A program made the translations under genes and the position numbers. A stretch of 64,000 nucleotides of DNA from Candidatus Eiseniibacteriota bacterium (GTDB lineage Bacteria > Eisenbacteria > RBG-16-71-46), in the NCBI GenBank assembly GCA_016710095.1, contig JADJLL010000001.1, positions 248,001-312,000 on the forward strand, in the 5' to 3' direction. Below, piece after piece: positions 27,139 through 35,771 of the stretch; position 1 is the first letter of the stretch; each line of letters begins with the position of its first letter. The notes under the pieces are model-generated. The model did no database searches, was not told the DNA's origin, and saw only the letters and a program-made list of their open reading frames with translations.

Positions 27139-28098
27139 CTACACAGCGAATGGACAGGCCGCCCAGTGTCCCGGGCGCACCTCGCGCACCTCGGGCGTAC
27201 TCGCCGCGCACGCCGCCACCGCCTGTCCACACCGCGGATGAAACCGGCACCCCGACGGCGGGTTCTGCAAGCTCGGCGGCGACCCCGGAATGCTCGCCAA
27301 CTCCTCGCGCACGCCGTGCACCCGAGGGAACGCCTTGAGCAGTCCCTTCGTGTACGGGTGCGAAGGGTTCGTCGTCATGTCCTTCGACGGGCCGACCTCC
27401 GCGAGCCGCGCGGCGTAGAACACCGCGACGCGGTCCGAGAACTCGAGCATGCGCGCGAGGTCGTGCGTGATGAACATGACCGCGAAGCCGAGCTGGCGCT
27501 GCAGCTCGCGGATCTGCTCGAGGATGTCGCGCTGCACCACCACGTCGAGCGCGGTCGTGGGCTCGTCCAGGATCACGAGCGACGGCTCGAGCGCCAACGC
27601 GAGCGCGATGCCGACGCGCTGGCGCATGCCGCCCGAAAGCTGGTGCGCGAAGCTGCGGCGGCGGTCGCCGGCGATGCCCACGCGCTCGAGCAGTTCGCCC
27701 GCGCGGCAGTCGGCCACGGCCTGCGTGACGTTCTCGTGCGCGCGGATCGCGTCGGTGATCTGTTCGCCGATCGTCGTCACGGGGTTCAGCGCGTCCATCG
27801 CGCTCTGGAACACCATCGAGATGCGCTTCCAGCGCAGCTTCTGCAGCTCGGCTTCGTTCAGCTCGAGCAGGTCGCGGCCCTCGAAGCGCACGCTGCCACG
27901 CGAGATGACCGCCGGCGGCGGGAGCGTGCGCAGCAGCGCCTGCGCGAGCGTGGACTTGCCGCTGCCCGACTCGCCCGCGATGCCGAGGATCTCGCCCGGC
28001 ATGACGTCGAGGTTCAGCGAGTCCACCGCGCGCACGGAGCCACGGGCGGTGATGTAGTCCACGCACAGGTCGCGGATCGAAAGCAGCGGCTCAGGCAT
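27139..28098 (-). CDS. Opp/Dpp-type ABC transporter ATP-binding protein (OppD-like), glucan importer
   Basis: The 319-residue protein has Walker A G-E-S-G-S-G-K-S, Q-loop V-F-Q-S, signature L-S-G-G-M-R-Q-R, Walker B L-V-I-L-D-E-P-T and the oligopeptide-type C-terminal motif G-C-R-F-H-P-R-C. It is the last gene of unit 3, overlaps the upstream permease by 8 bases and would form a heterodimer with the ATPase at 20343. Its stop is 8 bases from the right end of the IS element, so no native terminator is visible. Confidence 0.9.
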   Translation of the reverse strand: MPEPLLSIRDLCVDYITARGSVRAVDSLNLDVMPGEILGIAGESGSGKSTLAQALLRTLPPPAVISRGSVRFEGRDLLELNEAELQKLRWKRISMVFQSAMDALNPVTTIGEQITDAIRAHENVTQAVADCRAGELLERVGIAGDRRRSFAHQLSGGMRQRVGIALALALEPSLVILDEPTTALDVVVQRDILEQIRELQRQLGFAVMFITHDLARMLEFSDRVAVFYAARLAEVGPSKDMTTNPSHPYTKGLLKAFPRVHGVREELASIPGSPPSLQNPPSGCRFHPRCGQAVAACAASTPEVREVRPGHWAACPFAV

Positions 28099-29029
28099 GT
28101 TCCCTCACCACGGGAGTCGAACGCCCGGGCACCTGCCCGCGGCGGATGAGATGCACGCGCCAGAACCGCTCGAGCTGCAGGCGCGGATTCGTGATCTCGT
28201 CGAAGCCGGAGTTCACCAGCGTCAGCGCGAAGCCCACGAGCGCGACGCACAGACCGGCGGGGACGAACGTCCACCACGAGCCCGTGAGCAGCGCCGAGTC
28301 GTTCTGCGCCCAGTAGAGCATCGTGCCCCACGTGACGCGCGAAACGTCGCCCAGCCCGAGGAACTCGAGGCCGACCTGCGCGCCGATCGCGTACACCGTG
28401 CTGCCGATCACCTGCGCGACGAGCACGCTCATCATGTTCGGCAGGATCTCGGCCATGAGGATGCGGAAGTCGGATTCGCCCGCGACGATCGCCGCCGCGA
28501 CGAAGTCGCGCCGCCGCAGCGCGAGCGCCTGCGCGCGCATCACGCGCGCGTTCCACGCCCAGCCGGTCACGACGAGCACGAGTCCCACGGTGAACGGTCC
28601 GCTCGGCAGGTACGCCGCGATCACGATCGCGAGCGGCATGCCCGGCAGCACCAGGAAGACGTTCGAGAACACCGACAGCAGGCCGTCCACGCGGCCGCCG
28701 AAGTAGCCGGCCGTCACGCCGACGAGCGCGCCGATCAAGACCACGAGGATGCCGACCGTGAAGCCGAGCGCGAGCGAGACGCGCGTGCCGACGATCAGCT
28801 GCGTGAGCACGTCCTGGCCCTGACCGTTCGTGCCGAGCCAGTGCGCCGCCGAGGGCGCCTGCAGCGGAATGCCCACGAGCGCGGTCGGGTCGCCCGCGAA
28901 GAACGGGCCGAGCACCGCGACGACCGCGAAGAGCGCGAGCAGCGACGCGCCGACGAGCGCCTTGCGGTCGCGACGGATCGCGAGCGCCCACGCGCCGAGC
29001 GTGCCGCGGGTGAGATCGGGCGCGCTCAC
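28091..29029 (-). CDS. ABC transporter permease (DppC/OppC-like), glucan importer
   Basis: The 312-residue protein has the N-terminal OppC_N segment and about six membrane spans. The cytoplasmic coupling motif lies around E-S-D-F-R-I-L-M-A-E-I-L-P-N, and H-W-L-G-T-N-G-Q-G-Q-D-V-L near residue 62 is a DppC hallmark. It forms the inner-membrane channel with the permease at 29026. The GTG start at 29029 overlaps the stop of that gene (GTGA). Confidence 0.9.
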   Translation of the reverse strand: MSAPDLTRGTLGAWALAIRRDRKALVGASLLALFAVVAVLGPFFAGDPTALVGIPLQAPSAAHWLGTNGQGQDVLTQLIVGTRVSLALGFTVGILVVLIGALVGVTAGYFGGRVDGLLSVFSNVFLVLPGMPLAIVIAAYLPSGPFTVGLVLVVTGWAWNARVMRAQALALRRRDFVAAAIVAGESDFRILMAEILPNMMSVLVAQVIGSTVYAIGAQVGLEFLGLGDVSRVTWGTMLYWAQNDSALLTGSWWTFVPAGLCVALVGFALTLVNSGFDEITNPRLQLERFWRVHLIRRGQVPGRSTPVVREHA

Positions 29030-30009
29030 GAGGCCGAGTCCCGGGTGCGTGCGTCGAGCCAGAGGTACACGAGATCCACCATCCAGTTCGCGGCGAGCAC
29101 CGCCAGCGTGATGACGAGGAAGATGCCCTGCATGAGCGGGTAGTCCTGGTTGCGCACGGCCTGCACGAGCAGGTAGCCCTGCCCGGGGTAGCTGAACACG
29201 ATCTCGGTGAGCAGCGAGCCGCCGAGCACGAAGCCGAGCGCCATGCCGAAGCTCGTCACGCTGGGCAGCAGCGCGTTGCGGGCCGCGTAGCGCAGCACGA
29301 CGCGCGCGGGCGAGAGGCCCTTCGCGCGCGCGAGGTTCACGTAGTCCGAGCCGAGCACGCTGATCATCGTGTTGCGCATGGACAGCAACCAGCCGCCGAG
29401 CGTCGCGATCACGATCGTGAGCATGGGCAGCGCGGCGTGGCGCAGCACGTCGACGACGAACGCGAGGTTCCAGCCGGGCACGGAGTCGTCGGCGTACGCG
29501 TGCCCGAGCGGGAACCAGCCGAGCTGGAAGCCGAACAGGTAGAGCGCCGCCATCGCGAGCCAGAAGTAGGGCAGCGAGCCCGCGAACACGAGCGCCGAAG
29601 GCAGCCACGTGTCCACCCAGCCGCGGCGCCACCACGCGGCCGCGACGCCGAGCAGCGAGCCGATCGCGAAGCTGAGCACGACGGCCGAGCCCGCGAGGAA
29701 CAGCGTCCAGCCGAGCGCGGTCCCGATCACCTGCGACACCGGCGCGGGGAAGTACGCGATCGACACGCCCATCTCGCCGCGCAGCACGTGCGAGAGGTAC
29801 GTGAGGTACTGGCTCCACAGCGGCCCTTCGGTCAGGCCGAACGTCGCGCGCAGCGCGTCGATCGCCTCCGGCGCGAGCTTGCCCTTGAAGCGCGCGAACA
29901 GCGCGGTCGCGGGATCGCCCGGCATCAGCCGCGGCAGGAAGAAGTTGATCGTGACCGCGGCCCACGCCGCCACCAGATAGAAGCCGAGACGCTTGAGCAG
30001 GTAGCGCAC
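29026..30009 (-). CDS. ABC transporter permease (DppB/OppB-like), glucan importer
   Basis: The 327-residue protein begins M-R-Y-L-L-K-R-L-G-F, as DppB proteins do, and has P-G-D-P near residue 30, about six spans and the EAA-type loop S-D-Y-V-N-L-A-R-A-K-G-L-S. I chose GTG at 30009 because GAGGTGA, a perfect Shine-Dalgarno sequence, lies 5 bases before it. An in-frame GTG at 30018 overlaps the upstream stop but has a poor site. It is the partner of the permease at 28091. Confidence 0.9.
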   Translation of the reverse strand: MRYLLKRLGFYLVAAWAAVTINFFLPRLMPGDPATALFARFKGKLAPEAIDALRATFGLTEGPLWSQYLTYLSHVLRGEMGVSIAYFPAPVSQVIGTALGWTLFLAGSAVVLSFAIGSLLGVAAAWWRRGWVDTWLPSALVFAGSLPYFWLAMAALYLFGFQLGWFPLGHAYADDSVPGWNLAFVVDVLRHAALPMLTIVIATLGGWLLSMRNTMISVLGSDYVNLARAKGLSPARVVLRYAARNALLPSVTSFGMALGFVLGGSLLTEIVFSYPGQGYLLVQAVRNQDYPLMQGIFLVITLAVLAANWMVDLVYLWLDARTRDSAS

Positions 30010-30014
30010 GGGCG

Positions 30015-31714
30015 TCACCTCGGCCGGAGCGAGGTGAGCACGAGAAGAATCTCGCCCCGCTCCATCTTGTTGGGCGACGGATCGCAGTACGGATCGGCCG
30101 CGGTGGGGAAGCCCGTGATGCGCGAGGTGTTGAACTCGGCCCACGAGGGATTCGGGTAGAGCGGAATGGCCGGAGCCTCCGCCGCGAAGAGGCGCTGCAG
30201 GCGGCTCGCCAGCCGGCGCTGCTCGGCCGGATCGGCCGCGGCCTCGAACGCCTCGAGCGCGCGATCGGCCTCGGGGCTCGAGTAGCGGTGCCAGTTGCCC
30301 GCGGAGGGCTGGCCGAGCGGCTTGATCGTCGCGGACGACATGAGCCAGCGGTAGAAGGTGGTAGGGCGTCGGGCCCTCGAAGGACCAGCCCAGCGTCATG
30401 TCGAAGTCGCCTTCCTGCACCTTCTGGAACCACGCGCCGAAGTCGTAGGTCTTCACGGTCGCCTCGACGCCGGCCGCGCGCAGGTTGCGCGCGATGATCT
30501 GCGAGGCGCGCACCCAGTCCGACCAGCCCGACACGCAGAGCACGTCGTAGCGCATCGGCTTGCCGTCCTGCAGGCGCCGCAGGCCGTCCGCGCCGCGCTT
30601 GAGCCGGCCGAGTCGAGCAGCGCGTTCGCACGCGGCAGGTCGTGCTTCACCCAGGCGCCCTCGGCCACCGAACCGGGTCGCGCCAGGCGTCGTACGCGTC
30701 GCTCATGCCCGTGGCGTCGGCCGGATGCGAGTAGCGGAACGCCGCCGACGTCCACCATGAGCGGCGGTCGATCGCCATGCTGAGCGCCTTGCGCACCCGC
30801 ACGTCGTCGAAGGGCGCGCGCGTCGTGTTGGCGTACAGGTAGACGACGCCGGCGGTCAGCGGGAACCAGTAGGAGTGATGCGCGGGATCGCGCTTCACGA
30901 ACACGCGCTCGATCGCGGGAATGAAGTTGCCCGCCCACTCGATCTCGTCGAACACGAGCGCGAGGTTCGCGCGGTCGTTGGACGGATACGCGGGGAAGCG
31001 CAGCGCGGTGATCGCGGGCTTGCCCTTCTGCCAGTAGTGCGGATTGCGGCCGAGCTCGTAGATCTGGTCGCGGAACACGTTCACTTCCGTGAACGGGCCG
31101 GTCGCGACGGGATGCTCGTTCGCGAACGCCACCGGGTCCTTCACGTCCTTCCAGACGTGCTCGGGCACGATCTGCTGCGCGGCGATCTCGTCGAAGCCGG
31201 GGATGAACACGCGCTGGAACGTGAAGTCCACCGTGCGCGCGTCACGCGCCGTGACGCCGGACAGGAAGCCCCACACGCCGCGGCGGTCGAGTCCGGGGAA
31301 GCGCTTCGTCAGGCGGAACGTGAACTCGACGTCCTTCGCCGAGAACGGCTTTCCGTCGGACCACAGCACGCTGTCGCGCGTCGTCACCCGCAGCGTGCGG
31401 TTGCCGTCGAGCCATTCGTACTTCACCGCGAGCCACGGCACCTGCTCGGACTTGATGCTGTTGAACACGAACATCGGCTCGTACACGCCCGCGAGCGTGG
31501 GCCAGCGCGACGCGGCGGCCGGCGTGAGCGGGTTGAAGTTGCGCACCCAGCTCGAGAGCTGTTCCTGCGCCACGACGAGCACGCCGGCGGGAAGCTCGTG
31601 CTTCGGCGGCGCGCAGCCGGCAAGCGTGGCGAGGGCGAGCGTGCCGACGACGCCCGCCAGCGTGGCCGTCGACGTCCACGCGGACGCGAGGCCGCGCAGC
31701 CGGGCGCGGAACAT
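30015..31714 (-). CDS. Family 5 solute-binding lipoprotein of the glucan ABC importer, apparent frameshifts
   Basis: The reconstructed protein of about 565 residues has a lipoprotein signal (L-A-T-L-A-G-C). Family 5 binding-protein features follow: L-W-S-D-G-K-P-F-S-A-K-D-V-E-F-T, then V-R-K-A-L-S-M-A-I-D-R and a C-terminal A-E-A-P-A-I-P-L-Y. The frame changes near 30676 and 30604 (one base missing at each) and near 30361 (one extra base). A further compensated pair near 30740-30770 is possible. All family segments are present, so errors in the sequence are more likely than decay. Family 5 proteins bind peptides or beta-oligosaccharides; the locus indicates the latter. The ATG overlaps the GH16 stop. 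Confidence 0.75.
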
Positions 31715-32544
31715 CAGGACTTCGCCTGGTACACGCGGACGTAGTCCACGAGCATCGCCTGCGGGAACACCGTCGAACCGTCCGGAGCGCCGACGTAGTT
31801 ACCGCCGACCGCGACGTTCAGGATGATGAAGAACGGATGCTCGAACACCCAGCGCCCGCCCGGCGGCACGTCGGAGGCCGTGCGCGTCTGGTACGGCACG
31901 TCGTCCACGAGCCAGGTCATCTTGCCCGTTTCCCACTCGACCGCGAACACGTGATAGCCGCCGTTGAACGTGCCGGTCGGCAGCGTGTACGTGTCCGTCA
32001 GCGCGCCGCCGCCCGAGTAGCCGGGCCCGTGCAGGCTGCCCGTGCTCTTGGTGGGCTGCTGGCCGCGGTACTCCATGATGTCGATCTCGCCGCACGCCGG
32101 CCATCCAGCGGAGCCGATGTCGTTGCCGAGGAGCCAGAACGCCGGCCAGATGCCCTGACCGACGGGCAGCTGGATGCGCGCCTCGAAGCGGCCCTTCGCC
32201 TGTGTGAAGAGTCCGCGCGTGAGGATGCGCGCCGACGTGTAGTTGCTGCCGAGGTAGCTCTCCTGCTTCGCGACGATGCGCAGGTGGCCCGCGCCGTCGA
32301 GCGAGACGTTCTCGGGGCGGCTCGTGTCGTACTCGAGCTGCGAGTTGCCCCAGTCGGTGCCGATGTCGTACGTCCACTTGGCCGCGTTGGGCGAGGAGCC
32401 CGCGGGCCCGTCGAACTCGTCCTGCCACGTGATCGTGCGGCCGGTCGGCGGCGCGGTCGTCTGCGGCACGAGCGGATCCGAGACGCATCCGACGATCGCA
32501 CACACGGTGGCGGTGCAGGCGAGCACCGCGAGGAAACGCTTCAT
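31714..32544 (-). CDS. GH16 endo-beta-1,3-glucanase (laminarinase), lipoprotein
   Basis: The 276-residue protein has a lipobox ending I-V-G-C20, so it should be lipid-anchored. The GH16 domain begins W-Q-D-E-F-D-G and carries the laminarinase-type active site E153-I-D-I-M-E158, with nucleophile and acid/base. W-P-A-F-W-L-L-G and the final V-D-Y-V-R-V-Y are family marks. It would cut beta-1,3-glucan (or mixed beta-1,3/1,4-glucan) at the surface or in the periplasm. The ATG at 32544 forms an ATGA overlap with the ROK gene stop. Confidence 0.95.
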   Translation of the reverse strand: MKRFLAVLACTATVCAIVGCVSDPLVPQTTAPPTGRTITWQDEFDGPAGSSPNAAKWTYDIGTDWGNSQLEYDTSRPENVSLDGAGHLRIVAKQESYLGSNYTSARILTRGLFTQAKGRFEARIQLPVGQGIWPAFWLLGNDIGSAGWPACGEIDIMEYRGQQPTKSTGSLHGPGYSGGGALTDTYTLPTGTFNGGYHVFAVEWETGKMTWLVDDVPYQTRTASDVPPGGRWVFEHPFFIILNVAVGGNYVGAPDGSTVFPQAMLVDYVRVYQAKS

Positions 32545-33821
32545 CGAGCCACCTTGGCCGCGGCGGGCGCGGACGGGAAGAGACGGGGATTGGCGAGGGC
32601 TTCCTTGAGCACGAGGCTCGCGGCGCCCACGGCGACGGTCTGCGGCCCGAGTTCGCTCATGAGGATGGACGACGCGGCGCCGGAGTTGACGCGCGTGCGC
32701 TGGCTCACGGTTTCGCGCAGCGGCTCGAGGAACCGGTCGCCGAGCTGCGTGATGCCGCCGCCCACGATGACGACGGACGGATTCATGAGGTTGAGCATGC
32801 CGGCGATCGCGATGCCGAGATACTCGGCGGCGTCGCGCACGACGCGCGTGCCGAGCTGGTCGCCCGCGAGCGCGGCCTCTTCGATCGCCTCGAGCGTCAT
32901 CTGTCCGCTCGCGAGCGTGCTGCCGGGATACTCGGACAGCAGCGCCTTCGCGCGCTTCACGAGCGCGGGAGAGCCCACGTGCGTGGCGAGGCAGCCGCGC
33001 AGACCGCACACGCACGGTTCGCCGTTGGGATCGATCGACATGTGGCCGATTTCGCCCGCGAAGCCGGTCGCACCGCGATACACCTCGCCGTCGATCACGT
33101 GGCCGGAGCCGACACCGGTGCCCACCTTCACGTACGCGAAGTGATGCACGCCGCGTCCCGCGCCCCACCAGTGCTCGGCGAGCGCGCCGAGGTTGGCGTC
33201 GTTGTCCACCATGACCGGAACGCCGTAGCGCTCGCCCAGGTGGTCGAGGCCGCTCTGTCCCTTCCATTCGGGAAGCACGACCTCGGAGAGCGCGAAGGGA
33301 TGCTTGGGATCCACCGGGCTCGCCACGGCGATGCCGATGCCGACCAGCGTGCGCGCGGCGTTGCGGCGGCTCTTCAGCGCCGCGTCGCAGAGCGTGTGCA
33401 CGAGTTCGCGCGTGCCGGCCGGATCGGTGCGCACCGGGTGATGCTGGTGCTGCCAGTCGAGCACCTGCCCGCGCAGGTCGGTCATCGCGACCGCCACGTG
33501 GGAGGCGCCGACTTCGACGCCGAGGATGCAGCAGGCGCCGTCCTCGAAGTTGAGCACGATCGGCCGCCGTCCACCGAGCGACTCGCCCGGACCGCCCTCG
33601 CTCACGAGGCCGGTGGGGAGCAGCGAGTCCACGACTTCGGACACGGTGGAGCGGGACAGATCGGCACGCCTCGCGATTTCGGCGCGCGAGATCGCGCGCT
33701 CCTGCCAGATCAGGCGCAGGACCGAGTCGGCCAGCGGCCGCGCGCGCACCGCTTCGGGAGCGGGCGCGGCGCGACGGGTGCCGGCGGGTTTGGCGGAAAG
33801 GCGAGGCTTGCGAGGAGGCAC
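32541..33821 (-). CDS. ROK-family transcriptional repressor, predicted regulator of the glucan locus
   Basis: The 426-residue protein has an N-terminal winged helix-turn-helix (about 30-75; I-S-R-A-E-I-A-R-R-A-D-L-S-R-S-T-V) and a ROK sugar-binding domain. The zinc site H260, C270, C272, C277 (C-x-C-G-x-x-G-C) is intact; the glutamate that commonly follows is Ala279 here. XylR-type ROK repressors bind TTTGTT-n-AACAAA palindromes, and such sites lie upstream of all three glucan units (12383, 20294 and 35274). It is inside unit 3, downstream of O3, so it is probably autoregulated. The inducer is presumably a beta-glucoside or glucose. Confidence 0.88.
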   Translation of the reverse strand: MPPRKPRLSAKPAGTRRAAPAPEAVRARPLADSVLRLIWQERAISRAEIARRADLSRSTVSEVVDSLLPTGLVSEGGPGESLGGRRPIVLNFEDGACCILGVEVGASHVAVAMTDLRGQVLDWQHQHHPVRTDPAGTRELVHTLCDAALKSRRNAARTLVGIGIAVASPVDPKHPFALSEVVLPEWKGQSGLDHLGERYGVPVMVDNDANLGALAEHWWGAGRGVHHFAYVKVGTGVGSGHVIDGEVYRGATGFAGEIGHMSIDPNGEPCVCGLRGCLATHVGSPALVKRAKALLSEYPGSTLASGQMTLEAIEEAALAGDQLGTRVVRDAAEYLGIAIAGMLNLMNPSVVIVGGGITQLGDRFLEPLRETVSQRTRVNSGAASSILMSELGPQTVAVGAASLVLKEALANPRLFPSAPAAAKVAR

Positions 33822-33837
33822 GGAACTCTCCGGGCTT

Positions 33838-35199
33838 CTACTTGTGGAAGTAGATGTTGTCGAGATACACGGTGCCGACGTCGCCCGAGATGATCAGCTG
33901 GGCGACGTGCCCGCGCGTGGTCATGTTGGTGAAGTCGGACAGCGGAATATCGAAGCTCGTCCAGGTCCCGAACTGCAGCGCCGGCACGGAGGAGTTGTTG
34001 AACGTGAGTTCCTGCTCCTTGTCGTCGCCGCCGGCGAAGATGCCGTTGGCACCGAAGTCGACGAGCTTGATCCGGAACACATTACCCGACGGCGCCCAAA
34101 CGTCCGCATGGAAGTGCGTCATCGTGGTCGCGTCGATCGGGGCGGAGCCGAACTCGATGCCGGCGTACACGAGGTTCGAGTACTTCTTGGCGGCGTTGCC
34201 CGCGATCGTCACGTCGGACACGTCGGCCACGTCCCAGCTCGCCGAGAACGTGTCCACGGTGCGGTTCGTGTAGGCGTTGCTGTAGAGCGAGATCACGTCG
34301 GCCGCGGCGCGGCTCGGCGTGGGCGCGGCGGTGAGCGGCGCGGGATTCGGGTTCAGCGTGAGCGAGCCCGACGCGGGAATGTTGCCGAGCAGGCCGGTGA
34401 TCGTCGTGGTGCCTTCGCCGACGACGTGCACGATGCCTTCGCCGCCCGTCGCGACCGTGTCGGCCGACGAGACGAACGTGAAGTAGCCCATCATGCAGCC
34501 GACCGCGACGTCCACGCCGTCCACCGCGAAGGTGACCTGCGTGCCGGGCACGCTGAGGTTCTCGCCGACGTCCGGCGTGAGCGACTGCGACGTGAACGAC
34601 GGGCGCGGATCGGTGATCGTGGTGAGGAACTCGTACTGGACCTCGTCGAACCAGATCGTGCTGCCGGCGCCGCTCTCGGGGCCTTCCGCGAAGAAGAACA
34701 TGCCCTTCTCGTCGGCGAGGCGCGATGCGAGCGGGATCGGGATCACGAAGCGCTGCCACGTGGTCGTCATCGTGAGCGCGTTGATGCGCGCTTCGTACTT
34801 GGACGTGCCCGTGTTGTCGTTGCCGATACCGACGACGTCGACCGCGATCGGGCGGTTGGATTTCGCCCAGAACGTGAGGCAGTTGTACGTCGACAGGTCG
34901 CGCGCGCGGTTCACCGTGAACGCGCCGCCCGCGTATCCGCCCGTCGGATCGCCGGGGCCGGGCACCGTGATCTTGATGGCCGAACTTCCCGAGTGCACCG
35001 TGGTGGAGTCGATGCTGATCGCATCGAGCTTCGAGCCCAGGAACGCCTGGAAGTCCACGTTCGCACCGAAGCCGTCGCTGTAGACGACCGGATCCTTGAT
35101 CGTGGGCGCCACGATGCCCGTGTGCTTGGCACAGCCGGTGGCGGCGAACGCCAGCACGGCGACCAGGGCGGCGAGAACGCGAGAGATTCGAGTGGACAT
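33838..35199 (-). CDS. Lipoprotein with glycan-binding-like domains, first gene of glucan unit 3
   Basis: The 453-residue protein has a lipobox F-A-A-T-G-C. It contains two jelly-roll-like regions, about 38-195 and 300-453 (the latter ending V-G-T-V-Y-L-D-N-I-Y-F-H-K, typical of carbohydrate-binding modules). Between them is a pre-beta-propeller/Ig-like segment. No catalytic motif is visible. By position it could serve like a surface glycan-binding protein, capturing glucan for the GH16 and GH-A enzymes. The ATG is preceded by GGAGG. It is transcribed from the promoter and operator at 35274-35323 and is 16 bases upstream of the ROK gene. Confidence 0.75.
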   Translation of the reverse strand: MSTRISRVLAALVAVLAFAATGCAKHTGIVAPTIKDPVVYSDGFGANVDFQAFLGSKLDAISIDSTTVHSGSSAIKITVPGPGDPTGGYAGGAFTVNRARDLSTYNCLTFWAKSNRPIAVDVVGIGNDNTGTSKYEARINALTMTTTWQRFVIPIPLASRLADEKGMFFFAEGPESGAGSTIWFDEVQYEFLTTITDPRPSFTSQSLTPDVGENLSVPGTQVTFAVDGVDVAVGCMMGYFTFVSSADTVATGGEGIVHVVGEGTTTITGLLGNIPASGSLTLNPNPAPLTAAPTPSRAAADVISLYSNAYTNRTVDTFSASWDVADVSDVTIAGNAAKKYSNLVYAGIEFGSAPIDATTMTHFHADVWAPSGNVFRIKLVDFGANGIFAGGDDKEQELTFNNSSVPALQFGTWTSFDIPLSDFTNMTTRGHVAQLIISGDVGTVYLDNIYFHK

Positions 35200-35273
35200 G
35201 AAACGCCTCCGGGACGGTCCTCAGGAGCGGGAAGCCGCCGGGGCCAATTAGAAGAGTGGCCGGGGCGGACGAG

Positions 35274-35296
35274 CTTTGTTTGCGTGCCGAACAAAC
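35274..35296. promoter_or_regulatory. Operator O3 of the glucan regulon (predicted ROK site)
   Basis: The site is CTTTGTTTG-N5-CGAACAAAC on the plus strand, symmetrical except at two positions. It has the same geometry as O1 and O2. Reading the minus strand, it starts at the -10 box of the unit 3 promoter and covers the expected start point. It lies about 75 bases before the first gene of unit 3. Confidence 0.75.
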
Positions 35297-35323
35297 TATC
35301 GCCGGGGCCGCCGGGGCTGTCAA
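35295..35323 (-). promoter_or_regulatory. Sigma-70-type promoter of glucan unit 3
   Basis: On the minus strand a perfect TTGACA (35323-35318) is followed by a 17-base spacer and GATAGT (35300-35295), which matches four of six -10 positions. O3 overlaps its downstream edge, the same arrangement as at 20269-20316. Confidence 0.7.
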
Positions 35324-35429
35324 CAGGAGATGCGGGGGATGGGCGCACGCGCCCCCGAGGGGGTGGGCGCGGCGGGCCGGTCAGGGCGGGGCGTGGGGGC
35401 GGCGTGGGAGCAGCCGGCCCGACGGCGAA

Positions 35430-35630
35430 TCAGCGCGTCGGCGGGGCGCTCGCCGAGGGTGAGGCTTCGCCACCGCTGGTGGCGGGCGACGGCTGCGCGA
35501 GCGCGCGGCGATTCTCGCGATCCCACCAGAGTATGCCGAGCGTGAGCAGGAACAGCAGACCGTAGATCCAGAAGCGCTGGCTCACGAGGAAGCTGGGGCG
35601 TTCGCTCGAGCCGAGCGGATGCGTCGTCAT
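35430..35630 (-). CDS. Small single-span membrane protein, hypothetical
   Basis: The 66-residue frame begins M-T-T-H-P-L-G-S-S-E. It has one membrane span (F-W-I-Y-G-L-L-F-L-L-T-L-G-I-L-W-W) and a polar Ser/Ala/Pro tail. A weak GAGG precedes the ATG. I do not recognise it. It lies upstream of the glucan unit 3 promoter and is transcribed toward it. Confidence 0.5.
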   Translation of the reverse strand: MTTHPLGSSERPSFLVSQRFWIYGLLFLLTLGILWWDRENRRALAQPSPATSGGEASPSASAPPTR

Positions 35631-35771
35631 GTCGAACCTCGAGGGTGGAGCTCGGGAATCTCCGTGTGCGCGCATCATGGGCCGTGCATGCTACGGGCGT
35701 GTTACCGCGCGATGGCCGTCCCGCGAAATCCGGCCCCCGCGCAGTCGAGTCGAGCGAGACAGGAGAGCCGG

